Assembly (NCBI GenBank): GCA_030824295.1
Contig: JAVBYA010000255.1
Coordinates: forward strand, 1-7,316
DNA from: Bacteroidota bacterium
GTDB lineage: Bacteria > Bacteroidota > Ignavibacteria > UBA10030 > UBA8401
Direction of reading: 5' to 3'
DNA: 7,316 nucleotides
Positions within the stretch are counted from its first letter, which is position 1; every line of letters begins with the position of its first letter. Shown here one piece after another: positions 1-7,047 of this stretch. Under the pieces are notes generated by a model that ran no database searches, had not been told where the DNA came from, and worked only from the letters and a program-made list of their open reading frames with translations. The translations under genes were made by a program, and so were the position numbers.

Positions 1-2598
1 ATCGAGGATCTGCGTACCGTTCCGTGTTGTACCGATGCGGAGGGCATACGTGAGACCGGCAGCGGGAGTTTGCATATCCGTGCCGCGACCCCAGCGCAAT
101 ACGGTCGAATCACCGACGGTATTCACGGAATGCAGTGTGGGCGGCACCGGAGCGGTGTTGCCTGCGCCGAATGCGTTCTCGAAGATGTACGCAGAGGTCG
201 AACCACCGTCGAATTCCACCATCAGATCCAGCGAACCGTCGCCGTTCCAATCGGCCGGATACCATTGGCCGCTGTAGGGTTCCCGCAGTCCGGTCGCGGA
301 GGCGAGAAACGGCGTGAAAGAATCGCCGCCGTCGTTCCGGTACAGTATGGTCCGAATATCCTCGTCATCATTCTCACCGGATAGTATCAGATCGGTCCGG
401 CCATCATCATTGAAATCACCTGCCACCACCCAACGACGAGCATCGTAATAGCCACCCAGGTCCGAATGGAGCGAGACGCCGATATCGGTGAATGTTCCGC
501 CGGTGTTCCGGTAGATGGTCCCGCCGCTGCTTGCGAACATGACCAGATCCTGATCTCCGTCGTTGTCCATATCTGCCCAGACGATCTTCCCCCGTCCGCT
601 GGCAGCAAGCGGAGCAACGATGTCCGTGAATGTGAATCCTCCATCATTCCGATAGATCTTCGCCGCTGATTCATTCCCGAGATCGAACAACCCGCCGATC
701 GCCAGATCGAGGTCACCGTCCTTATCGAAATCACTCCACACCATGGAACCCTTGGCAAGAGCAGAGATTCCGGACGTTACCGCGGTGAAGGCCGTACCGT
801 TATCGTTTCGGTACACAGCGATCCTCTCTTCATCCGTAGCATAATCCGTTCCGGTATAGCAGAGGTCCGGATCGCCGTCGTTGTCCATATCCGCCCAGGT
901 GATCTCGGCATTGGTGAACGCTGTGAGCGTAACACCGAGATTCATATAACTGCCGCCGTCGTTCCGCAGGATCACCGCGAACGGCTGGCTGAACTCCCAA
1001 TCCTCACCGACCGCAGCGATGTCCATATCGCCGTCCCGGTCGATGTCCGCCCATTTCACCGAACCGTTCCGCAGGATCGGCAGACCAGGACGGACCGTCG
1101 TGAACGAGCCGTCTCCGTTGTTCCGGTGGATGAACACCGAATCACCGTCGTATGAACCGCCTCCAAGCAGCAGGTCCAGATCACCGTCGCCGTCCATATC
1201 CATGACATCATTGTGCGAATCATACCGTCCTGGAAAATCCGGGATGGAATCACTGAACATGAGTGCGATGGTCTGCTGTTGCGCAGTCGTTCCGGGCCGC
1301 AGGAATGTTATCTGAACACCATCCTGACCTCCGTTGAACTCGAGAATGGAGAAATGATATGTCGTCAGCGGCGAGAGTTCGTACATCGTGATCATGGTAT
1401 CCGTTCCGCGGTACGCCAGCACCGTTCCCGGGGCGATCTGTTCGGCAAACGCGAATTGATTCCACCATGAGTTGATGAACATCCCTTCCGGCGGATCGTA
1501 GCTCACCGCTTCTCCCTCGCGGACGAGCACGATGCGCTCCGTACCATTCCCATTCGTCCACCGCAGCGTCAACTCCTTCCCCTGCACATTCTCAAACACA
1601 ATAGAAGAGGCAGGAATGGTCGGCGGAACAGCCAGTGTCGGGAACGAGAGGATGACGGACCGGACCGTATCGGTGCCGAAGACCGCCACCGTGCGGTAAT
1701 GATACGTGGTGGACGGAGTAAGGCCAGTCCATGTGAATTGCATCGTGACAACCGTGTCCGACGAAGCGAACTCCGTTGTCGGAGAGTTGCTCCCGAGTGC
1801 TGCGGTCGGACCGTATTCGACGAAGATCTTCACTGTTCCGCTGTCCGGCTCAGCATTCCCGTGGAGCACGGCGGAAGTCGTCGTGATGTCCGTTGCCGGA
1901 GTGCTGAAGACCCGTGAACCGTCGCGAGGACCGATCCCCGGCAAGAAACCCGCCCCGCCGACGATCGACCCATGAAGTCCATGTCCCGTCAGATCGTTCA
2001 CGGTCGTCCCGCCCATCTCATTGATCGGATAGTACGCGATCAAACCCGGTTCCGTGCCGGTGAGGTCCTGCTTCATGGAGGACTGGATCTCATATGCCGA
2101 CCGTGCGACATTCCAGATGCGGATATCATCAAGATTCCCATAGAACCACGCACCGTTCCCGCCGATGTAGATCGTTTGACCCGCATCGAACATCGTCACC
2201 GGACCGATCAGCGGACCGTGCTTCACCGCCGAACCATCGAAATAGAGCGTGTATGCGGTCGGTGTGAACGTCGCGGCGATATGATGCCATGTGCCGGTCG
2301 TGTAACTGACCACACCGGTCCCGCCGCCCGACCCGGTGCTCACCACCAGCGAATTCTCCTGTCCGACGTTGAAGGCGAACCCCGTCGCCGGGACATTGAT
2401 GATATCCCGCTGAAAAAGCGAGGTGCTGAGCATGAACCATGCTTCCACCGTTCCATATCCGCGGAGGGAGAATGTATCGGCGGGAACGACGATCTGCGCA
2501 TTCGAGGAATATTGCACCACCGATTGTGCCGTGAGCGGAACAACGGATGAACAGAGGAAAAAAGCCAGCAACAGTGTTGAGCGGAACGTTCGACGCAT
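1..2598 (-). CDS. Exported LamG / Fn3 / seven-bladed FG-GAP (VCBS) repeat protein, 3' end cut by window edge
   Basis: An open frame of 866 codons runs from ATG at 2598 to base 1 with no stop, so the C-terminus lies outside the window. Residues 1-24 form a signal peptide (RR near the start, hydrophobic LLLAFFLCSSVV, likely cleavage after LTA). Residues about 30-215 look like a LamG/concanavalin A-like domain (GTVEAWF, WHHIAATF, TLYFDGS, GNLDDIRIWN). Two fibronectin type III-like regions follow, about 230-322 and 326-440. Seven Ca-binding DxDxDGDxD-type motifs start at residues 467, 518, 570, 623, 676, 728 and 783, spaced 51-55 residues, which fits a complete seven-bladed FG-GAP propeller. A third Fn3-like stretch begins near 815. 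GGGGG lies 8 bases before the ATG. Such proteins are exported and usually bind glycans or proteins, or act in adhesion. I see no catalytic residues. A secretion-sorting C-terminal domain is possible but cannot be seen. It follows the receiver gene by 56 bp and may be cotranscribed. The domain call is firm; the function is unknown. Confidence 0.9.
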   Translation of the reverse strand, partial: MRRTFRSTLLLAFFLCSSVVPLTAQSVVQYSSNAQIVVPADTFSLRGYGTVEAWFMLSTSLFQRDIINVPATGFAFNVGQENSLVVSTGSGGGTGVVSYTTGTWHHIAATFTPTAYTLYFDGSAVKHGPLIGPVTMFDAGQTIYIGGNGAWFYGNLDDIRIWNVARSAYEIQSSMKQDLTGTEPGLIAYYPINEMGGTTVNDLTGHGLHGSIVGGAGFLPGIGPRDGSRVFSTPATDITTTSAVLHGNAEPDSGTVKIFVEYGPTAALGSNSPTTEFASSDTVVTMQFTWTGLTPSTTYHYRTVAVFGTDTVRSVILSFPTLAVPPTIPASSIVFENVQGKELTLRWTNGNGTERIVLVREGEAVSYDPPEGMFINSWWNQFAFAEQIAPGTVLAYRGTDTMITMYELSPLTTYHFSILEFNGGQDGVQITFLRPGTTAQQQTIALMFSDSIPDFPGRYDSHNDVMDMDGDGDLDLLLGGGSYDGDSVFIHRNNGDGSFTTVRPGLPILRNGSVKWADIDRDGDMDIAAVGEDWEFSQPFAVILRNDGGSYMNLGVTLTAFTNAEITWADMDNDGDPDLCYTGTDYATDEERIAVYRNDNGTAFTAVTSGISALAKGSMVWSDFDKDGDLDLAIGGLFDLGNESAAKIYRNDGGFTFTDIVAPLAASGRGKIVWADMDNDGDQDLVMFASSGGTIYRNTGGTFTDIGVSLHSDLGGYYDARRWVVAGDFNDDGRTDLILSGENDDEDIRTILYRNDGGDSFTPFLASATGLREPYSGQWYPADWNGDGSLDLMVEFDGGSTSAYIFENAFGAGNTAPVPPTLHSVNTVGDSTVLRWGRGTDMQTPAAGLTYALRIGTTRNGTQILD

Positions 2599-2654
2599 TG
2601 TATGGACCCCCGATGGTTGTGAATGTACTTTCAGATCGATTCGCGATGTAATAC

Positions 2655-3011
2655 TCAAGATCTCTCTCCGGCAGATGTTGTGATGATCTCTTTCAGCTGC
2701 ATGATGCGGGTCTTGCTGACGAAGCGCGCACCTGCCGAGACGGCCGCCGCACGGATATCCGCATCGTCGTGCTGCGACACAACGAGCACATGCGCGTCGG
2801 GATGACGTTTCACGATCGCCTCGGCAGCGGTGATGCCGTCCATGCGGGGCATCTCGTAATCCATCACCACCCAGTCCGGGCGGAATGAATCATAGGCGCT
2901 CACCGCCTCATCGCCGTCACCGCACTCCAGCACGATATCCTTCCTGCCGGCGACAACGCGGCGGATGGTGGTGCGCATCATGGAATTGTCCTCAACGATC
3001 ATCAGACGCAT
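2655..3011 (-). CDS. Single-domain CheY-like response regulator (no output domain)
   Basis: This 118-residue protein is just one receiver domain. It shows the acidic pocket E7-D8, the phosphoacceptor D51 in VVMDYEMPRMDG, the switch residue S79 in VLVVS, and the conserved K100 in FVSK. No DNA-binding, enzyme or other output domain follows; the gene stops soon after the last receiver helix. I chose ATG at 3011 rather than one 14 codons upstream because receiver domains begin at MRLMIVEDN and because AAGGAAAGGGA lies just before it. By family knowledge such proteins accept phosphate from a histidine kinase and act through protein contacts, or serve as phosphate sinks or relay intermediates. Its neighbours are a LuxR-type regulator and its kinase 129 bp upstream and an exported propeller protein 56 bp downstream. 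That the same kinase phosphorylates it is an inference. The domain call is firm; the partner is unknown. Confidence 0.93.
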   Translation of the reverse strand: MRLMIVEDNSMMRTTIRRVVAGRKDIVLECGDGDEAVSAYDSFRPDWVVMDYEMPRMDGITAAEAIVKRHPDAHVLVVSQHDDADIRAAAVSAGARFVSKTRIMQLKEIITTSAGERS

Positions 3012-3015
3012 AGTG

Positions 3016-3026
3016 TCCCTTTCCTT
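3016..3026 (-). promoter_or_regulatory. Ribosome binding site that decides the start of the CheY-like gene
   Basis: On the minus strand AAGGAAAGGGA ends 4 bases before ATG at 3011. This purine-rich stretch favours the internal Met over the upstream ATG at 3053, whose extra 14 residues are not part of the receiver fold. Confidence 0.6.
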
Positions 3027-3072
3027 CAATGCTGAAAGATAGAGAACAACCATAGCAGAGGAAATGCGAGGA

Positions 3073-3102
3073 ACTACGGAACGATTACCGGATGACTACG
3101 GA
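3073..3102 (-). repeat. 8-bp direct repeat TCCGTAGT, 22-bp period, upstream of the CheY-like gene
   Basis: The plus strand has ACTACGGA at 3073-3080 and again at 3095-3102 (TCCGTAGT on the coding strand). The 22-bp start-to-start distance is about two helical turns, so both copies face the same side of the DNA, as is common for binding sites of dimeric regulators. The repeat lies in the 129-bp gap between the LuxR-type regulator and the CheY-like gene, 62-91 bases before the latter's start. That it is an operator is an inference; an 8-bp repeat can also arise by chance. Confidence 0.35.
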
Positions 3103-3140
3103 GCGGGATAGGTAGATGTACCGATGAGGCCGATGATGGA

Positions 3141-3803
3141 TCAGAGGATGGATCTGTGTTCCAAAGCGAATTTCAGGACACCCTGGGCTCCTTTGAGACC
3201 GAGCTTCTTTCCGATATGCAGACGGTGATGTTCCACGGTGCGGACGGAGATGTTCATGGCAGCGGCGATCTCTTTGCTGGTCTGCTGACGGGCCACCAGA
3301 CGGAGCACGCTCCGCTCTGCCGGCGTCAGGGATCCGAGCGCAGGATGCTCCTTCTCGAACGTCAGCATCGTCTTACCACGGTTGAAGACGAACGACGAGA
3401 GGGAGGGACTCAAATAATGTTCTCCCCGCGCAGCAGCGCGGAGACATTGGATCAATTCCGAAAGTGCATTATCCTTCAGCACGTAGCCCATCACACCGAG
3501 TTCCGCCGCTTCGTCGAAGAGGTCCTGTTCCTTGAACATCGTCAGGAAGACGACCTTGGTGGGACTCTTCACATCACGCAGCGCTTCGGCAACGTTCACG
3601 CCGGTCATCTCCGGCATGTCCACATCCAGCACCGCAACATCCGGACGAAGTTTGGTGATATGCTCCAGCGCTTCACGTCCGTTCTCTGCCTCGGCTGCGA
3701 CGATGAACCCGGCGCTCTGCTCGATGACCGTGCGGAGACCTTTACGGAAGATAGGATGGTCGTCCGCGATGACGACACTGATAGGCGTTGTTTTTGCACT
3801 CAT
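3141..3803 (-). CDS. NarL/LuxR-family DNA-binding response regulator
   Basis: This 220-residue protein has the usual length and order of the NarL/FixJ family. The receiver (about residues 8-125) has the acidic pair D14-D15, the phosphoacceptor D60 in VLDVDMPEMTG, the switch T88 in VVFLTMF and K110 in YVLKD. A linker leads to a LuxR-type helix-turn-helix at about 157-218, with the hallmarks LTPAERSVLRLVA, SKEIAAAMNIS and VRTVEHHRLHIGKKLG. Its ATG overlaps the stop of the upstream histidine kinase gene by the 4 bases ATGA, with no clear Shine-Dalgarno of its own, so it is probably made by translational coupling at a matched ratio. It should receive phosphate from that kinase at D60, then dimerise and bind promoter DNA. 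Its targets are not known. The direct repeat just downstream and the palindrome upstream of the kinase are candidate sites, by inference only. The family call is firm. Confidence 0.97.
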   Translation of the reverse strand: MSAKTTPISVVIADDHPIFRKGLRTVIEQSAGFIVAAEAENGREALEHITKLRPDVAVLDVDMPEMTGVNVAEALRDVKSPTKVVFLTMFKEQDLFDEAAELGVMGYVLKDNALSELIQCLRAAARGEHYLSPSLSSFVFNRGKTMLTFEKEHPALGSLTPAERSVLRLVARQQTSKEIAAAMNISVRTVEHHRLHIGKKLGLKGAQGVLKFALEHRSIL

Positions 3804-6800
3804 GGTGTAACGTACGGAATTGGAATGAGAATTTCTATCGTCGTACCGTTCCCCGGCGCGGAGACGATGGAGAGCGATGCGCCGATGATCTTTGCACGCT
3901 CCCGCAGTCCGAACAACCCGAGTCCGCCGATGAGCGATTCACGCTGTTCCACTGCGCGGGGATCGAAGCCGCGGCCGTTGTCGGCAATCACGATGCGGAC
4001 CTGATGTTCCGTCCTTGCCAGCGCCAACTGCACATGGGTTGCTCCCGCGTGCTTCAGGATGTTGTTCACCGATTCCTGCACGATGCGGAAAAGATGTGAC
4101 TCCGCCTCTTTCGGGAAGAGGTCGTCCGTCCGGTCGATATGCGCCGTGTAGGAGAGCTTGGTGGATTGTTCCAGGTTCCTCACGAGCGCCAGAAGTGCGC
4201 GCTGCAGTCCCATTCGGTTGAGCTGGTACGGATGGAGGTTCGATGCGATGGCGCGCGTCTCTTCGATGGACTGCACAGCGATACCGGAGAGTTCGCGCAG
4301 CTGGTCCATCAATTGTCCTTTCGTCATCCGCGTCTGCAGTCCCATATCGATCATATTCTTCAGGATGAGCAGATTCTGTCCGAGCGAATCGTGCAGTTCG
4401 GAGGAGATGCGGCGGCGTTCCCTCTCCTGCGATTCGATCACCTGTTTTGAGAATTGCTCCTGTTTCTTCTTCTCCCGTTCCAGCCGGCGGACGCGCCAGA
4501 AGTAGATCGAGGGACCGGAGGCGAGGAACACCAGGAAGCCCAATGTGATGAACCACCAGGTGCGGTACCACGGCGGCAGGACCACGAATCGGAAGGTAGC
4601 TTCCCTGCCGATGATGCCGTACGCATTGCGGGCACGGACGCGGAAGGTGAACGTTCCGGGTGCAAGATTCGTGAATCCGGTGCTCGCCATGGCGGACCAT
4701 TGGGACCATTCGGTCTCCTGGCCTTCCAGCAGGAACTGATACTCGTTCTGTACTGCGCGGTCGTAACTGATGGCGGCGAACGAGAACCGGAGTGCATTGT
4801 TCCGGAACGGCAGCACGGGGATCTGGTGATCCTGCTGCTGCAGGGAGGCATTGCCGTCCGCACCGGCGAATGCACCGCTGTGAATGAGCGAGTCGCCTTC
4901 CGGCGACATCACTGCTACGGATCGGAGCCGGGCGGCGAACGGAAGATCGAACGGTTTCTCCCGGGTGCCGCGATACGCATAGAGTCCATCCTCATTGCTG
5001 AACCACATCGTTCCATCCTGCTCGGACATCAGCAGCCGGATGTTCATGTCGTTCAGCTGACGGGCGGATGTCGGACGTTCACGCCATCGTGTGCCGTTCC
5101 GGACATAGTATTGAACGCGGGAGGCACCCCGTTTCGCATTGCTCACCACCCACAACGCGGTGTCGGAAACGGAAAAATAGCGAAGGTTCTCGAACGGCAG
5201 CGGCGGATCGAACGCGGTGTGGAATGCAGGGTCGGGAACGAACCGGTCCATAGTGGAGTCGAAGCGGAACATTCCCTGCTCGAATCCGATGCGGAGCACA
5301 CCGTCCAGCATCACAGCAGGATTCGCGGCAAGCGACGGGAAACCGTGCGTCAGTCCGTACCGCTTCATCGTAACATCCTTTGCCGGACCAAGCACATTGC
5401 GGAAATGAAGGATGCCGTCATTGAGCGTCTGCACCCACAACGACCCATCCTTCGTTTCGATGACGGTGGTGAGCACTTCGCGGGCGCCGGGGATCATACC
5501 GCCGTCCTTCCATGCGCCGTTCCTTCTGTACAGCTTCCGGAGACCATACTCCAGAACATACACCAGCGTCGTGTCGATGGAGGAACGGAGGAAGGATTCC
5601 GTGTAACCATCCGTGATCTGCCGGGTAACGCCGTTGCGCACTGCGTACACTCCTTTGATGCAGCCGGCCAGGATGTCCCCGTCCACCGCGATCAATCCCC
5701 GGCAATCGTCCGCGACCGCAGGGTTCCTTTTGAACCGCATCGTGGTCCCCTGCTGTTCGTAGAGTCCCATCACCGTGACAACATTCAGCCGGCCCTTCTC
5801 CCTCACGATATTGAACGGCAGACCTTCCACTCCATGCCGTGCATCCACGCGCGTGACCGCACCCAGGATGTCGATCCGTGAGATGCCGATGAACTGCGGC
5901 ACCCATAATCCGTATTGACGGTCCAGGTACACATGCAGCGCCATGTTGGACTGGAGTCCGTTCGATTTGTCGATATGCTGTATCATTCGTCCTTGCCGGT
6001 CCAGCACCACGACACCGCCGCCGGTGGACGCGATGGCATAGTGACCGTTGGGAAGTTCGAGAGCGCGGTAGAGACGGAACTTGCGGAAGATCTCGTCCGC
6101 CTCGGTGCGCATACGGACCGCCCGGCGTCCGTCATACAGATGCCATCCGCGTTCTTCCATGATGAGCCACCGCTTCGAATCGTAGCGGATGATGAGGTTC
6201 ACTTCCGTGTCCTTGAATGCAGCGCCGTCCGGAAGCAGTGTGAGCGAATCACCGATCACTTCACAGAGACCGATGTCAGGCTGATCCACCAACAGCCGTC
6301 CATCCACATAATGCAGCATGTTGAAACTGTATCTCGCCGGCAGGACCCGCAGTCTTCCCCCGGCATAGCGGAAGATGAAGTTCTCGGATGAGAAGACGAC
6401 CTCGTTCGGAAGGACGAAGATGCACCATATATCGCGGAACTGGATGGTGGTATCCGGAAGTGCAGGACGAAGAGAAACGAATCGCAGTGTACCGGTGCTG
6501 TCCGCGCGGAGGTACCCGAGGTCGTTGATGCCGCCGACGTATATCCGTCCTGATGAATCGATGGCCAACGCATTGGCGTAACGGTCTCCATCCACCGGGA
6601 TGAGATTCCAAGCAGCACCATCGAATTCCAGAACGCCGTTCTGATTGGCGAAGTACATCACTCCGCGCCGGTCCTGCACGGCGGCCCAGTTATCCTCCGC
6701 TGCACGGTAATCACGCGGCGAGAAGTTGGTGATGAATGGGATCCCTTCCTGCTGAGCGGCTGCGAGACCGGTGCCGGCCAGGATCAGGAAGGTGAACGAA

Positions 6801-6817
6801 CGGAATGAACGAAGCAG
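3800..6817 (-). CDS. Propeller-sensor histidine kinase (signal peptide, Reg_prop, Y_Y_Y, TM, HisKA_3, HATPase_c)
   Basis: This is the membrane sensor of a two-component pair, 1005 residues if read from the CTG at 6817. Residues 1-21 look like a signal peptide (RSFRSF, then TFLILAGTGLAAA, cleavage before QQ). From residue 25 the family N-terminus follows (GIPFITNF, DNWAAVQDRRGVMYFANQNG), then a Reg_prop beta-propeller to about 660. A Y_Y_Y domain spans about 671-747 (NEYQFLLEG, FTNLAPGTFTFRVRARN), and one membrane helix about 753-774. A coiled-coil-like charged linker leads to HisKA_3 with phosphoacceptor H809 in SSELHDSLGQ. The ATPase has an N box (QESVNN, 914-919), DNGRGFD at 946-952, GGLGLFG at 964-970 and GNGTT at 989-993. 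All key kinase residues are present. The propeller should lie outside the cytoplasmic membrane and sense a ligand or partner that cannot be told from sequence. No ATG, GTG or TTG occurs in frame between the upstream stop at 6851-6853 and GTG at 6679, yet the coding signal clearly starts earlier. Family call firm; start uncertain. Confidence 0.95.
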   Translation of the reverse strand: MLRSFRSFTFLILAGTGLAAAQQEGIPFITNFSPRDYRAAEDNWAAVQDRRGVMYFANQNGVLEFDGAAWNLIPVDGDRYANALAIDSSGRIYVGGINDLGYLRADSTGTLRFVSLRPALPDTTIQFRDIWCIFVLPNEVVFSSENFIFRYAGGRLRVLPARYSFNMLHYVDGRLLVDQPDIGLCEVIGDSLTLLPDGAAFKDTEVNLIIRYDSKRWLIMEERGWHLYDGRRAVRMRTEADEIFRKFRLYRALELPNGHYAIASTGGGVVVLDRQGRMIQHIDKSNGLQSNMALHVYLDRQYGLWVPQFIGISRIDILGAVTRVDARHGVEGLPFNIVREKGRLNVVTVMGLYEQQGTTMRFKRNPAVADDCRGLIAVDGDILAGCIKGVYAVRNGVTRQITDGYTESFLRSSIDTTLVYVLEYGLRKLYRRNGAWKDGGMIPGAREVLTTVIETKDGSLWVQTLNDGILHFRNVLGPAKDVTMKRYGLTHGFPSLAANPAVMLDGVLRIGFEQGMFRFDSTMDRFVPDPAFHTAFDPPLPFENLRYFSVSDTALWVVSNAKRGASRVQYYVRNGTRWRERPTSARQLNDMNIRLLMSEQDGTMWFSNEDGLYAYRGTREKPFDLPFAARLRSVAVMSPEGDSLIHSGAFAGADGNASLQQQDHQIPVLPFRNNALRFSFAAISYDRAVQNEYQFLLEGQETEWSQWSAMASTGFTNLAPGTFTFRVRARNAYGIIGREATFRFVVLPPWYRTWWFITLGFLVFLASGPSIYFWRVRRLEREKKKQEQFSKQVIESQERERRRISSELHDSLGQNLLILKNMIDMGLQTRMTKGQLMDQLRELSGIAVQSIEETRAIASNLHPYQLNRMGLQRALLALVRNLEQSTKLSYTAHIDRTDDLFPKEAESHLFRIVQESVNNILKHAGATHVQLALARTEHQVRIVIADNGRGFDPRAVEQRESLIGGLGLFGLRERAKIIGASLSIVSAPGNGTTIEILIPIPYVTP

Positions 6818-6822
6818 TCTAT

Positions 6823-6827
6823 CCCCC
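6823..6827 (-). promoter_or_regulatory. Possible ribosome binding site for a CTG start of the sensor kinase
   Basis: GGGGG lies 5 bases before the CTG at 6817. The same 8-mer, ATCGGGGG on the coding strand, precedes the ATG of the exported propeller gene (2607-2614), where it is 8 bases from the start. The repeated use of this motif supports a start here, but a run of G is only a partial match to a classical Shine-Dalgarno sequence. Confidence 0.35.
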
Positions 6828-6843
6828 GATTTGAATGAGGGGA

Positions 6844-6872
6844 ATAATAATCAATTTTCCGGAAAAGGGGAA
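6844..6872 (-). promoter_or_regulatory. Possible promoter for the sensor kinase operon
   Basis: On the coding strand TATTAT (6844-6849) resembles a sigma-70 type -10 element and sits about 27 bases before the CTG start. The hexamer 17 bases upstream, TTCCCC (6867-6872), is a poor -35. A perfect TTGACA exists farther upstream at 6894-6899 but is not suitably spaced to this -10, and has no good -10 of its own. The AT-rich patch in GC-rich surroundings is the main support. The lineage may use other promoter rules. Confidence 0.3.
6855..6866. promoter_or_regulatory. Perfect 12-bp palindrome TTTTCCGGAAAA, candidate operator
   Basis: TTTTCCGGAAAA reads the same on both strands. It has no loop, so it is a better candidate for a dimeric protein site than for an RNA hairpin. 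It lies 38-49 bases before the proposed kinase start, between the possible -10 and -35 elements, where a bound protein would affect transcription. Autoregulation by the LuxR-type regulator is one option, but no evidence links them. Confidence 0.35.
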
Positions 6873-7047
6873 ACGATGATGTGTCGGCGGGTGTGTCAAA
6901 AGGAAAGTTCACCGGAGCGGATGAAAGCATGTTCCAATACAGCGCATGGGATCGTTCGGGATGCGTGCTGCGGGCATCACCGGGATACGAGCAGAAACGA
7001 TGAACAGAGAAGCCAAACTCAACAGTCACAACGGCGTACGGAGAGAG

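Noticed and set aside
467..1203. Recurring similar DNA words in the left part (rich in CCGTC/GTCC), considered as a DNA repeat array
   Set aside because: They are explained by the codons of the repeated Asp/Gly calcium-binding motifs of the FG-GAP blades, not by a non-coding repeat or CRISPR.
1972..2550. Plus-strand open frame of 192 codons
   Set aside because: It is antisense to the signal peptide and LamG region of the exported protein, which is well supported; no motifs are seen.
3012..3053. Upstream ATG at 3053 as start of the CheY-like gene
   Set aside because: It adds 14 residues outside the receiver fold, while the ATG at 3011 has a purine-rich ribosome binding site and fits the family start.
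3156..4004. Plus-strand open frame of 282 codons
   Set aside because: It is antisense to the LuxR-type regulator and the 3' end of the kinase and has no domain signal.
4454..5881. Long plus-strand open frame of 475 codons
   Set aside because: It lies wholly antisense to the sensor kinase, whose protein has clear domains throughout. The translation is rich in R, H and E without recognisable motifs, as expected from a shadow frame of a GC-rich gene.
6894..6899. Perfect TTGACA -35 box upstream of the kinase
   Set aside because: The hexamers 16-18 bases downstream do not resemble a -10 element, so I do not call a promoter from it.
6784..7029. Minus-strand open frame of 81 codons between the right-edge gene and the kinase, considered as a small gene or as a frameshifted kinase N-terminus
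   Set aside because: The protein has no motif or plausible composition. Joining it to the kinase frame would put a long unrelated stretch before a complete signal peptide.
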